Position numbers and translations under genes: made by a program
From: a virus
Reading direction: 5' to 3' (one strand)
DNA: 41,019 bases
Virus record (IMG/VR): IMGVR_UViG_3300025586_000014
Location: 1 to 41,019 of that record
The notes under the pieces: generated by a model
Database searches by the model: none
The model's input: the letters and a program-made list of their open reading frames with translations, nothing else
Told to the model about the DNA's origin: nothing
Shown here: positions 30,731 to 40,015 of the stretch, piece after piece
Layout of the letters: every line of letters starts with the position of its first letter
Numbering within the stretch: the first letter of the stretch is position 1

Positions 30731-30862
30731 GCCACTTTCTCTATTTACCCTAACGCGTTGCCCTAAGTACTTTACCCCAATTTCCCGATCGTTATTGATT
30801 TAAAGATGTAATAATAAGATAATATAGAAAAATACCTGGTTTTCTTAATTGGGTTTTTTCCT

Positions 30863-30898
30863 AAAGTCTACGTGTTAGCGCATGTAGGCTTTATTTTT
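30863..30898 (+). terminator. Rho-independent terminator of the moron cassette
   Basis: AAAGTCTACGTG (30863-30874) pairs with CATGTAGGCTTT (30881-30892) through 12 pairs, two of them G-T, with loop TTAGCG, followed by ATTTTT. It lies about 190 bases after the stop of the heptapeptide gene and closes the plus-strand cassette. Confidence 0.7.
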
Positions 30899-31029
30899 GT
30901 CGTACGGGTCTTTAGAAAAATTCGGGTTTTTTAATTAAAATATTATCTGTAGTTTACTTATTTGTTACATTCCCATAGACTAGATGTTATAACTATATAT
31001 AAGGCTACTCCATGAAATATCTATACATT

Positions 31030-34000
31030 TTATTGTTTATTTGGGGAATTCAAATCATTTTTAGAGACTGATTCTTGAGATTCTTTTCCTGCTATAAATC
31101 CAGTTTTATATAAATATCTAATTAATTGATCTGCTACTTGATTTGTCTCTTTTGATCCAGCGTTACGTTTCATTTTAAGCATAAAATTAATAGTTTTATC
31201 AATAGCTTCTGGATTTGTAATAAGTTGAGCTAACTTTCTTTTAGCTGCTGTTTTTACAAGTATTTTAAATAATGTCTTACCTCCAAAAATAGCCGCTTTT
31301 TTAGGGTTAAGAAGACTTAATAATCCATTCATTAGATTAACAAATTCGTTCATATGTTCTTTTTGCACTTGAGTATTCGATTGGTTAACAAAATAAGTAA
31401 ATTTCTCTTTTACGTTTTTTGCTAAGTCCGCAAGCTTTTCTACTTTTGCAAATTGGGTTGGTGTTAATAGTTCTTTTAATAAGTTCCTTGAATTTTCTGA
31501 TCTCATTAACTTGTTAATTGCATTTATAGATAAAGCATTTTGAAATATTTGTTGCGCTTTAAGCTGCTTGAGACCGTTAAATATTCTTACTCCATTTTTT
31601 GAATCTCCAAATAAGTTTTTAACAGTTCTAATTCCACTAACATTACTCATTTCATTTAATAAAGCTCTATTTGTATCTTCTGATAACATTGTTGATAAAA
31701 GACTTTTATTTAACTTATTTTGGTCTGATCTTATACCTTTTAACCTAGATGTTAATTCCTTAGATACTTCAGCTAAACTTGTTTGTTGTTCTTTTAATAA
31801 ATCAATGTCTTCTTTCGTCTTTCTCTTGTTAGCTCTTAAATCTCTTTGTAGCGAAATCTTATCTTTTTTTAATTGTTCAATATCTTTTTTATTTTGACTG
31901 TCTGTAGCTTTTTGTAAAGCATCTTTTTGCGCTCTACCTGTTATATATTCAATTGGCAAATCAGCTTTAGACCTAAGCTCTCCAGCAACTTTCTCTAACT
32001 GAGAAGCAACTATTGGAGATAAGTTATTTCTATTTGTTTCTAAAAATCGTTCTATTACACCAAGTTGACTAGTAGCTACTTTTGCTTGTATCATTGGCAT
32101 ATTTTGTAAAGCAGAGAATTGAGCTTGCTCATTAGCCTTTAAGTATCTGTTAACATCAGCAATACGTTGTATCTTATGAAAAGTCATTTTACCTGGCTCT
32201 GGATGTCCTACTACCTTTTCAATAGAATGCCTTCTCAATGGATTTAGATCTTTTAATGGTATAAAGTTTTCTAAAGCTTGTATTGCATCTAAATTTAACG
32301 CTCTACCAGCTTCTTGAGGCGACATATACTTAACTCTACCATTTGTTCCTTGCTCTAAAGGTAAATATTTATTAATGAATGTTTCATTAGCAAATTCAAA
32401 TTGTTCTAACAATCCAGCTTGTTTTAACATTCTCTTTAATTGAGAATCAAATTTATGATATTCATTTTTAAGAATCTTTTCACCAGGAAGAGAACTTTTC
32501 CAGTTAATTACTTGGCCTAAAGTTTTTCTAGTCTCCCACATCTTTAATAATGTAGGTATTTTTACTCTACCTTCCATTTCATCCCAATTTGATATAAATT
32601 CACCAGGCGTAGTAAAGTTATTTCTTAATGATTTAAGTTTATCAAGAGCTTTTTCTTGTGTTGGAGATAAAAATTCTAGCTGCTCTATTCCCTTAACCAT
32701 GCGGTTTAGGTCAAACATCATTTTTTTAAATGGTACTTCTGGAACTACATATTTACTTTCTTCGGCTGCTTTATATAGATCACCGTATATTTTCTTTTTT
32801 TCTACTGACGCTTTCTTATAAGCTATGTCTCTTTGTTCTTTATACAGTTGTCCTGCTTCTGGGCTACCTATTCTTGGAGATATACTATCATAAATAGTTT
32901 CTGTTGCTGTTTGAGGAGCTTTTTCTGGTAAAGGAATACTATCTATAATTTCTGCTGCTTGTTGATCTTGTGGAGTTGATGCGTTTGCCTTTATTATATC
33001 ACTTGCATTGCTTATTACAGACCCTTCTACACCTACTTCTGTGCTAGGTAGGCTTTGAGTCGATTCTTTTGTTATAGAGGCTATTTGAGGTTGTATTGAT
33101 GGTTTGGATGGAGTTTCTGTGTCTTCTAATATCTGTCTTGTAGCTTCTGACTGATCTTCTTGTTGTGTTTGTAATGCTTTTTGTTGAATATCTAGTGCTT
33201 GTGATTTCTCACCTATCGCTGCTTGCTCTTTAGCAACCTGTTCTTCTGCTGTAGATAAATCTTGTCCTTTAACTTCTAATTCATTAGCAAGAAAGTTTTC
33301 TGCTTCATCTACTATTGAGTTATCAATTGCTACTATATTTAATAATGAATCACCAAATTCTTTATCTTGCCCAGCAATAAAATCTTTCATTATATTTTTT
33401 GTAGCAACGTTTTTTTGCATAATTCCTAATGCTATATCAGTTGCTGTTCCTTTAGATGCTGTTGCAAATGTTGGAACTATACCTGTTTCTGATACATTTT
33501 TTGCATTTTTTAATAAACTTTCTGTAGTTTTTTCTAATACATATATACCAGCTTTATCAAGCACTGATGGTATTACATTATAACCTAATGGAATACCTAT
33601 TAAATCTGCTACTGGCTCTGGCACTCCCTTGCTTGTTAATCCCTTTGAAATTGCTGCTGCTGCTACAGGTTTAGCTGTTATCCCAAAAGCTATGTTAGCT
33701 CCTCTTACATAGGCTTCTTTTTGAGCCAGTCTTCTAGCTCCCATTTTAGCTGCTTGTAAAACTCCATGTCTAGCAACTTTTGTAGTTCCTAAAGAAGCTA
33801 CATCAGATATTAAGAATGGTAAATCCATAATTGCAAATTCTGTAGCTTTCCAAGTAAGAGACTTTTGTATATTTTTAGGAATAGGTTTGCCTTTTTCAGC
33901 CATTTTTTGTGCATGAGATTTTCCAAAATAACTTGGGGCTACATCATATAAATTAGAACTTCCAATTAAAGAAGAATCCATACCTGTTATCACACCAGTT

Positions 34001-34320
34001 GCTTTAACTGCTTTTTGCATAACAGATAAATCTTTGCCTTCTTTTGGATTTGTGTAAGATGTATATGCTTTACCTAAAGAAGGTAATGTTGTTGTCAGAT
34101 TTCTAGCTCCAGATATAGCAGCTTCTTTGACTGTAGAACCTTTCCATTCTTCAGCTTCTTTTTCATTTTGTCTATTAATTTGTTCTTTCGTTTGGTCTAA
34201 AACAAAACCTGGTGGTAATGGAGGTAATGATGTTTTATTTCCTTCTGATGATAGAGTAGAAGATGATTTTCCTTGTGGTTCATCTAAAACAAAACCTGGT
34301 GGTAATGGAGGCATTGTCAT
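31030..34320 (-). CDS. Large internal virion / DNA ejection-type protein
   Basis: 1096 residues from ATG 34320, which overlaps the upstream stop as ATGA (34317-34320). The N-terminus holds two copies of LPPLPPGFVLD (about residues 4 and 34), a short motif often present in phage ejection or protease-linked proteins. A hydrophobic Ala/Ile-rich region (about 150-270) follows, then long coiled coils (for example SQLGVIERFLETNRNN, QLKKDKISLQRDLRANKRKT) and a hydrophobic C-terminal segment (NLMNGLLSLLNPKKAAIF). The size, the position next to two other internal-type proteins and the Pro motif fit a protein packaged in the head and ejected with DNA. No lysozyme motif is seen. Confidence 0.55.
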   Translation of the reverse strand: MTMPPLPPGFVLDEPQGKSSSTLSSEGNKTSLPPLPPGFVLDQTKEQINRQNEKEAEEWKGSTVKEAAISGARNLTTTLPSLGKAYTSYTNPKEGKDLSVMQKAVKATGVITGMDSSLIGSSNLYDVAPSYFGKSHAQKMAEKGKPIPKNIQKSLTWKATEFAIMDLPFLISDVASLGTTKVARHGVLQAAKMGARRLAQKEAYVRGANIAFGITAKPVAAAAISKGLTSKGVPEPVADLIGIPLGYNVIPSVLDKAGIYVLEKTTESLLKNAKNVSETGIVPTFATASKGTATDIALGIMQKNVATKNIMKDFIAGQDKEFGDSLLNIVAIDNSIVDEAENFLANELEVKGQDLSTAEEQVAKEQAAIGEKSQALDIQQKALQTQQEDQSEATRQILEDTETPSKPSIQPQIASITKESTQSLPSTEVGVEGSVISNASDIIKANASTPQDQQAAEIIDSIPLPEKAPQTATETIYDSISPRIGSPEAGQLYKEQRDIAYKKASVEKKKIYGDLYKAAEESKYVVPEVPFKKMMFDLNRMVKGIEQLEFLSPTQEKALDKLKSLRNNFTTPGEFISNWDEMEGRVKIPTLLKMWETRKTLGQVINWKSSLPGEKILKNEYHKFDSQLKRMLKQAGLLEQFEFANETFINKYLPLEQGTNGRVKYMSPQEAGRALNLDAIQALENFIPLKDLNPLRRHSIEKVVGHPEPGKMTFHKIQRIADVNRYLKANEQAQFSALQNMPMIQAKVATSQLGVIERFLETNRNNLSPIVASQLEKVAGELRSKADLPIEYITGRAQKDALQKATDSQNKKDIEQLKKDKISLQRDLRANKRKTKEDIDLLKEQQTSLAEVSKELTSRLKGIRSDQNKLNKSLLSTMLSEDTNRALLNEMSNVSGIRTVKNLFGDSKNGVRIFNGLKQLKAQQIFQNALSINAINKLMRSENSRNLLKELLTPTQFAKVEKLADLAKNVKEKFTYFVNQSNTQVQKEHMNEFVNLMNGLLSLLNPKKAAIFGGKTLFKILVKTAAKRKLAQLITNPEAIDKTINFMLKMKRNAGSKETNQVADQLIRYLYKTGFIAGKESQESVSKNDLNSPNKQ

Positions 34321-35099
34321 CGTACAGGTTCCCATTTTCCATTTTTTAAAATCAATTTATTTCCTGATGCATCAGTTGCGGTTGGTTGATGTTCCGTGTC
34401 TTCTATTCCACCTTCAAGAGCTTTTATTCTATCTGTTATCATTTTTTCCATACCTAAGATGTTTCCCTCTATTTCCTCTTGTGATAGCCTTGGATCATCT
34501 AACCCTTCTCTTATTGCTTTAAATTCATCCTTATTTCGAATATTTAAAGTTGTAGCTTGAGTAATCAAACCTCTTCCAATCCTAGCATATTCTGCTCTAT
34601 CCAGATTTCCTTGACGAGAGAACATACTACCCCATTTAGCGCCTGTTTTTCCTACTCCAGCCCACTTTGAACCTAAATGCCCTCCCATCAATAACTCTTT
34701 TTGTCTTCTAACAGACTCTAAAGCTGCTTTTGCTAAAGCTATTTTTTCATTTTTAACTGCACTTTTTTTATCAACATTTTGTTTTACAATCTCTTTTTGC
34801 AATCCTATATCAAGATTAGCTATATTTGGATTCATTCCTTGAGATTGATAATATTGTGCTGCTTGTTGCTTTTGCTGTTGTTGTCTTTGTTGACTATATA
34901 CATTCAATGCAGAAGTTTGATTTTCAGGACTAACTCTTGAAAAAATCTGTTGCATCACATCTTGAGATTTACTACCTATTTTTTGTGAATCTTTTAAAAT
35001 CTGATCTAATGCTGATGCATCCTTATATTTTCTAAGTCCTTCAGATATAGCTAAGGATGTTTCCTTGCCTACTTGAAATGGATCATGTGATTGTGTCAT
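34317..35099 (-). CDS. Internal virion / ejection-type protein
   Basis: 260 residues. Gln-rich and helical (QRQQQQKQQAAQYYQSQGMN), with an Ala/Lys-rich middle (KSAVKNEKIALAKAALESVR) and a C-terminus ending WEPVR. No signal or membrane segment. Its stop overlaps the next gene's start. With its two neighbours it forms a three-gene set typical of P22/T7-like ejection proteins. Function by context. Confidence 0.55.
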   Translation of the reverse strand: MTQSHDPFQVGKETSLAISEGLRKYKDASALDQILKDSQKIGSKSQDVMQQIFSRVSPENQTSALNVYSQQRQQQQKQQAAQYYQSQGMNPNIANLDIGLQKEIVKQNVDKKSAVKNEKIALAKAALESVRRQKELLMGGHLGSKWAGVGKTGAKWGSMFSRQGNLDRAEYARIGRGLITQATTLNIRNKDEFKAIREGLDDPRLSQEEIEGNILGMEKMITDRIKALEGGIEDTEHQPTATDASGNKLILKNGKWEPVR

Positions 35100-35102
35100 A
35101 AA

Positions 35103-35759
35103 TTACCTCATTATTCCTGTATACGGATTATAAACTTGAGATTCTTTTTCAAACCCTTTTCTTGCTGGTAAGAAAAGATCTTCTAAAGAGTTTAGATCTC
35201 TTGGATCTTTATAACTATCATTAGTTTTATTATCTGAATATAAAGATAATATATTACCTATATCTTTACCAAATGATCCTCCTAAATAACCTCCTGCTCC
35301 TTGTAGTGCTGCTTCATCACCTGACATTTGAGGCTGTACACCAGCTGGTTGGTCTAAAATATTAGACATAGCTCCTGCTCTTCTAGTCATAGCTGCTTGC
35401 TGTTGTTGCATATAAGCTTGATTCATTTGTTGGTTCATATCGACACCAGCTCTTGTTAAAGCATCGTTCATTCCAGAACCTCTTTCTTTTCCTGCTGCTA
35501 TATAACTTTGTTGTATTTGTGGTGCTATTTGGGTATCAAACATTTGTTTCATTGGATTGACATATGATTGCTGAAATTGATTTTCATCCATCTTAAATAA
35601 ATCAGCATAAGGTCCATTACCATCTATTGATGCCATTAATCTATCTATCATTTCTGATTGTTGTTCTTGAATATGTGTAGGTTTTTTTTGCCTATTTGCT
35701 ATAATTGAACTAATAATACTTCCAGCTGCTGCAATCCCAGCTGGTATAATTGCTGCCAT
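35103..35759 (-). CDS. Internal virion / ejection-type protein with N-terminal hydrophobic segment
   Basis: 218 residues. MAAIIPAGIAAAGSIISSII is a hydrophobic Ala/Ile segment that could insert into a membrane. It is followed by RQKKPTHIQEQQSEMIDRLM and a Gln-rich stretch (MNQQMNQAYMQQQQAAMTRR). Phage ejection proteins with one N-terminal hydrophobic helix and Gln-rich middle are common. First gene of the three-gene ejection-type set; four bases separate it from the next gene. Confidence 0.6.
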   Translation of the reverse strand: MAAIIPAGIAAAGSIISSIIANRQKKPTHIQEQQSEMIDRLMASIDGNGPYADLFKMDENQFQQSYVNPMKQMFDTQIAPQIQQSYIAAGKERGSGMNDALTRAGVDMNQQMNQAYMQQQQAAMTRRAGAMSNILDQPAGVQPQMSGDEAALQGAGGYLGGSFGKDIGNILSLYSDNKTNDSYKDPRDLNSLEDLFLPARKGFEKESQVYNPYTGIMR

Positions 35760-35769
35760 AATGACTTCC

Positions 35770-36030
35770 TTATAAAGTTTTCCATGTTACTGCTGTTGCT
35801 GTTCTAGCTACTAACATCTCAACTTTTTGAGTTAAATTGTTTAAGTTTATTGTTCCATTTGCTGAAAATGTATCAGTTACTTGTCCATCTATTTCTCTAA
35901 CATTTATATCAGGCTTTTGATTAACTGCTAATGCTAATTGTTGATACATATCTTCAATTATTTCTAAAAGGTTTTCATTAGTTAAATTTTCTCTATTTCC
36001 GATGTTGTAATATTCTGGTAATCTAGCCAT
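35770..36030 (-). CDS. Small tail-region protein, function unknown
   Basis: 86 residues (MARLPEYYNIGNRENLTNEN...). A helical first half and a beta-rich second half (TDTFSANGTINLNNLTQKVE); no domain recognised. It lies between tail hub and ejection genes with 7 and 10 bases to its neighbours, so it is part of the same operon. A small structural or adaptor protein is likely. Confidence 0.6.
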   Translation of the reverse strand: MARLPEYYNIGNRENLTNENLLEIIEDMYQQLALAVNQKPDINVREIDGQVTDTFSANGTINLNNLTQKVEMLVARTATAVTWKTL

Positions 36031-36037
36031 ATTTCCT

Positions 36038-37960
36038 CTAATTACTTGTTATAGAGCCTGGACTACAATGTATTCTTATTGAACTAATAATAATAGGTTG
36101 TAATGCATTTTTTTTATAAATTCTTATATTTAAAAAGTTTGATTCTTGATCAACTATTGCTGTAATCCATTGTCTCTTTTTACTAGAATCAGGATCTGGT
36201 GAAAGTTGTACATCTTTTTTAAATGGTGTATCTTCTTCATCTTCAGAAAAATCAAGATATACAGAACCAGCTTTATTATTAATTAGAACTTCTATATGTG
36301 AAACAAAACAATTCATACCTTGATCTCTATAAGGATTAAAAGGTGCTAAAATTGCTTCAAAATTTATTATTTTAGTAATAAATCCACCGCTAGTATAAGC
36401 CGTATAATCAGTTGAATTTAAATTAACAGTTACAGCTGCTCCAGTTGCTGCTGAAACAGTTGCAATTTTCTCATTTATTTCTGTCATTCCTACGACATTT
36501 CTAATATAAACTTCATCTCCAATCTTAAATCCAGCTTCTGCTGCTATAACAGCACTAGCAGCTTGGTTAATAGCTGTTATTGGTGCTGCATAATCATCAA
36601 AATCAACATTTAATCTATAAACATATCCATCATCATCTCCAGCTAATGTCTTTTGAGTAGCTTCCCCTAAACCAATTTTATTCCAAATTTCATCTGTAGT
36701 ATCCCATCTAGCCCAATCTGCTTCTACTGTTTCATCTATTTGATTCCATGCTAAATTTTTACCACTATATGTTTCTCCAAAAACACTAAATCGTTGATCA
36801 TATATAGCCCATGTACTCTCTTCATAATTATATATTAATACTTGATCTTGAGTTTCATCAGCTAACGGTGATTCACTTTGTCTATATGCAAACATGAAGT
36901 GACCAGTATTTCGATCGAAACCACCATAAGTTAAGTCTATATACGGTTGTTCAATTTCATCAGTTGTAAAATTTGGTATTTTATTATCAAACCTTACTGA
37001 TTTTCTACCATCTGTAGTTATTAATCCTGTTGAACCTAAAGATTTAACTTCATTACTCCATCCAACTAGAGAGAACGTAGCATCTGTACCTATTACTGAT
37101 GGAATCTTTCTTGTTATATAAGGAATATTTGAATCACTAGTCTTTGTTAATGTCCAAACTGACTTTTGAAATTCCATTATTATTACATCGCCTAAAAAAT
37201 GAGTTCCCTTCATTAACTCATATGTACTTACAGTTTCAAGACCTGAACCAACAACATTAAATTGATCACCTTTTCCTGTAGTATCTCTTGTACCAGAATA
37301 TAGTACACTTTGATGGTATGAACTTCCACCTAATACAGGAACAAAGAAGTTTATTTTCCCATTAAACCAATGTACTTTAGTTGCTTTAGTTAAAGCTAAT
37401 GCGTTATATGGTTTATAATCTGTATTATCTCCAATAATAGCAGCATTATCTGTGAAACCTTTTACATGTGTACCATCATAAAAATAAACGGCTTTCATCC
37501 CTTTTCCAGTAAAAACAAATCTTTTTGTACCATTTGCTGCAAAATAAGTCGTTCCTGAAACATATTCATCTCTACTAGCAATAGCAAATTCACCTGTTGG
37601 ATCTAATGTTAATAAACGTGGACTAAAATGTATTTGAGTAAATATTTCTGTTACTGAATTATAACTATATAAATATTTAGTAGTTATTACAAGTAACTCT
37701 CTTGTTCCATCACCTGCTGGATCAATATTTTCAAAGATACCCATAACTCTAGTACCATCAGGAAAATCTGTTTTTTGATTCCCTAGTCTGTTTCCAAACT
37801 GCATGAATCCTTTTCTAGATTTCAACTCTTGTCTATAAATGAAACCGTTTCTTAAAACTTCAAATGCATCTGCTGGATCTAGAAAATTAACTCCCGAATT
37901 ATCTAAACCTGTAACAAAACCAGCATTTTGACCTTTTGAAATTATCTCATAAATATCCAT
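36038..37960 (-). CDS. gp10-like tail hub / DNA stabilisation protein
   Basis: 640 residues. The start (MDIYEIISKGQNAGFVTGLD ... RQELKSRKGFMQFGNRLG) and beta-propeller-like repeats (TRELLVITTKYLYSYNSVTE, TKRFVFTGKGMKAVYFYDG, GTHFLGDVIIMEFQKSVWTL) fit P22 gp10-type hubs that close the portal-adaptor channel. Residues about 473-530 form a second FCCH-like module (FKIGDEVYIRNVVGMTEINE ... YTAYTSGG), as in the virion protein at 40016. The C-terminal part is beta-rich. It lies downstream of the adaptor (38764) as in P22. Confidence 0.65.
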   Translation of the reverse strand: MDIYEIISKGQNAGFVTGLDNSGVNFLDPADAFEVLRNGFIYRQELKSRKGFMQFGNRLGNQKTDFPDGTRVMGIFENIDPAGDGTRELLVITTKYLYSYNSVTEIFTQIHFSPRLLTLDPTGEFAIASRDEYVSGTTYFAANGTKRFVFTGKGMKAVYFYDGTHVKGFTDNAAIIGDNTDYKPYNALALTKATKVHWFNGKINFFVPVLGGSSYHQSVLYSGTRDTTGKGDQFNVVGSGLETVSTYELMKGTHFLGDVIIMEFQKSVWTLTKTSDSNIPYITRKIPSVIGTDATFSLVGWSNEVKSLGSTGLITTDGRKSVRFDNKIPNFTTDEIEQPYIDLTYGGFDRNTGHFMFAYRQSESPLADETQDQVLIYNYEESTWAIYDQRFSVFGETYSGKNLAWNQIDETVEADWARWDTTDEIWNKIGLGEATQKTLAGDDDGYVYRLNVDFDDYAAPITAINQAASAVIAAEAGFKIGDEVYIRNVVGMTEINEKIATVSAATGAAVTVNLNSTDYTAYTSGGFITKIINFEAILAPFNPYRDQGMNCFVSHIEVLINNKAGSVYLDFSEDEEDTPFKKDVQLSPDPDSSKKRQWITAIVDQESNFLNIRIYKKNALQPIIISSIRIHCSPGSITSN

Positions 37961-38632
37961 TTAGCCTCCAAAGCATATGAACCAACATTGTAATGGATTT
38001 ACGTTTTGTTGAACCCCAGCTGTCAAAACATAAGTCCTAAAATTTACCAAATCAACTTTTTTAGAATTAGTTAACGGTCCACTATCAGATCCTTGTACGT
38101 TAAGATGCATGAAATCTTCTGTACTACCACTAAATACACCACCACCTAGTACAGCATAATTATTAGTTGGTAATGCAGTCGCAAATTTTGCTATGAATTT
38201 ACCTGTAGCACCGCCTTGAAATGTAACCGGATTAGCAGCATCTAAATTATGGGAATACTGCATTACAATGGGACCACCAGCTACTGTAAAAACACCCATA
38301 GCTCTAATTCCTAATAGTTGCATTATTGCACTTGCATTTCTTATATATGGTTGAACATCTGCTCCTCCTGGAGCTTCTGCTGCTGTCTTAAGTCTTGCAA
38401 AATAAGCTAAATCTGCTGAACCAACTAATGTTGGACTAGTTGGAGTAGCTATTGCACCATCAGTATATTTAGGCATTTGAGCAAATTTATGATGTCCATC
38501 TTCATCTCCGCCAATGTTCCAAAAATGATCTTTATTCATTTCAGTTTCTGTATAAACAGTATTATCATTTAATGTTGATTCATTAGCTTTTACTGTATTT
38601 GTTCCTACTGGAGCTGTTTCATGCCAACCCAT
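37961..38632 (-). CDS. Tail-associated protein, unknown
   Basis: 223 residues (MGWHETAPVGTNTVKANEST, DHFWNIGGDEDGHHKFAQMP). Its start has the 'HF.....dGhHk' phrase common in small fibre or tail-spike N-terminal attachment domains. The rest is beta-rich and ends NPLQCWFICFGG. It begins right after the KG-rich gene, whose last codons supply its AGGAGG. Tail fibre base or spike-associated protein is likely, function open. Confidence 0.55.
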   Translation of the reverse strand: MGWHETAPVGTNTVKANESTLNDNTVYTETEMNKDHFWNIGGDEDGHHKFAQMPKYTDGAIATPTSPTLVGSADLAYFARLKTAAEAPGGADVQPYIRNASAIMQLLGIRAMGVFTVAGGPIVMQYSHNLDAANPVTFQGGATGKFIAKFATALPTNNYAVLGGGVFSGSTEDFMHLNVQGSDSGPLTNSKKVDLVNFRTYVLTAGVQQNVNPLQCWFICFGG

Positions 38633-38635
38633 TGT

Positions 38636-38752
38636 TTACCTCCTTTTTTTATTTCTACTAGGAACCCCTATAGGTCCTTTTTTCTTTCCTTTGCCTAATC
38701 CTTTTCCTCTTCCCTTGGATCTTATTTTTCCACCTGGACATTTCTTTTTCAT
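38636..38752 (-). CDS. 38-residue highly basic Lys/Gly-rich protein
   Basis: ATG 38752 to TAA at 38636-38638. MKKKCPGGKIRSKGRGKGLG followed by KGKKKGPIGVPSRNKKRR is extremely basic. GAGG lies seven bases upstream. Its last two sense codons AGG AGG are the Shine-Dalgarno site of the next gene (ATG 38632), so the two are coupled. DNA or membrane charge binding, or virion nucleation, can be imagined; nothing is known. Confidence 0.6.
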   Translation of the reverse strand: MKKKCPGGKIRSKGRGKGLGKGKKKGPIGVPSRNKKRR

Positions 38753-38763
38753 TGTTTGCCTCA

Positions 38764-39453
38764 TTAAAAGCTTGGTTTTGCTCGATTATGTTTTGCTTGA
38801 TTATATGTTCTCGTTAACAACAGCTTTCTCTCATGCGAAAACTCAACCTTAAGCTGGTTTAACGCATTAGTCTCAAACCTATAGTCTCTAGCATAATTTA
38901 AAGCTGCTCCATAGGCTATATATCTCATCCAGTAATCAAATGGTAATTCTTCTGTTATTGCTTCAAACTCAGAATTTATTTTATAACCATATATTGATAC
39001 TGTATATTCTTGCTCAGGAATGGTTCTAAATACTAGTTCTGTTCCATAATAAAGCATCTGGGTTGGATAACCTGCTATTAAAATACCTGAATTGTTTATA
39101 CCCCAGTAACCATAAAATTCACCTGGATCTTGATATATCTCTAAACGATTCCAAGATATCGACTCATCTGCTGGATCTGTTAATGTTATAAAGCCTTCAA
39201 TAGATATATTAGTGAAATTATAATCGGCGCCTACATCATTAAAGGTGTAGACACCTGTTGTGTTTGTTTCGTCTATTGTAAACTCTAATGAACCATATTG
39301 TTCAAATAACTTAACGTCATCAGACATAGTCATAGACACAAAGTCATTTATGTACTTTCTTAGTGTTGTATCATCTGAATCTGTATCATTTTCGTTACGT
39401 CTGCCTATTGCTAAACGCATAATCCTTAAGCTATCTGAAACAAACTGTGCCAT
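38764..39453 (-). CDS. gp4-like head-tail adaptor / tail tubular protein
   Basis: 229 residues. An N-terminal helical part (MAQFVSDSLRIMRLAIGRRN, DDTTLRKYINDFVSMTMSDD) and a beta-rich core (FTIDETNTTGVYTFNDVG, YGYKINSEFEAITEELPFDY) lead to a C-terminal helix with MRYIAYGAALNYARDYRFE. This matches the layout of P22 gp4-type adaptors that sit under the portal. It follows the 153-residue gene and precedes the KG-rich gene, in the P22 order adaptor then hub. Homology is judged by pattern only. Confidence 0.6.
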   Translation of the reverse strand: MAQFVSDSLRIMRLAIGRRNENDTDSDDTTLRKYINDFVSMTMSDDVKLFEQYGSLEFTIDETNTTGVYTFNDVGADYNFTNISIEGFITLTDPADESISWNRLEIYQDPGEFYGYWGINNSGILIAGYPTQMLYYGTELVFRTIPEQEYTVSIYGYKINSEFEAITEELPFDYWMRYIAYGAALNYARDYRFETNALNQLKVEFSHERKLLLTRTYNQAKHNRAKPSF

Positions 39454-39455
39454 AA

Positions 39456-39917
39456 TTAATCCTCGTATATTGTTCTTAATGCAAATCTAGGATCCATTGA
39501 GGCAACTCTGGTTTCTCTTGAACCATCTGCGTTATCATACCATTGCCAATTTGGAGTTCCTTTCTTTGCTAAATATGCCACTATACATCTAGGTAAATCA
39601 TATGTTTTACCAGGAATTAAGGTCATATTAAAATCTATCATATCATTAGATAACATCACTGGTAGTGGATTCGTGGGTTGATCTTTTCTGTTAAATACAA
39701 TCTTCTCTGTAGGATGTAATTCTATAGGACAAGGTTTTATTGGGTATCTGCATATTTTCAATTTATGATTTTGCTTTCTTGCCTCTCTGTTGTATCTGAT
39801 ATAATCAGTCAACGTTTCTAAAGGCATATCTTCTATTGCTAATTTTTCTTCTTTTGGTGCCGCTTCAATAATCTTATCAATTTTAGCGGGCTGCTCTAAA
39901 TATTTGCTTTTAGCCAT
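39456..39917 (-). CDS. Conserved virion-region protein, unknown
   Basis: 153 residues. Basic N-terminus (MAKSKYLEQPAKIDKIIEAA), then HKLKICRYPIKPCPIELHPT and a C-terminal beta part (GKTYDLPRCIVAYLAKKGTP, NWQWYDNADGSRETRVASMD). The C-terminal phrase recurs in head-region proteins of related phages. It follows the FCCH-like gene and precedes the adaptor. Head-completion or adaptor-associated role is inferred from position. Confidence 0.6.
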   Translation of the reverse strand: MAKSKYLEQPAKIDKIIEAAPKEEKLAIEDMPLETLTDYIRYNREARKQNHKLKICRYPIKPCPIELHPTEKIVFNRKDQPTNPLPVMLSNDMIDFNMTLIPGKTYDLPRCIVAYLAKKGTPNWQWYDNADGSRETRVASMDPRFALRTIYED

Positions 39918-40015
39918 CTTGTTTCCTTTTGTTTTGTTTTAAATTAGAGGGGCGAAAATACTAGAAATTTCCTACAATCCTTTTGAGACTGATTCCCTCA
40001 ACGTTTCTAAGTTAC

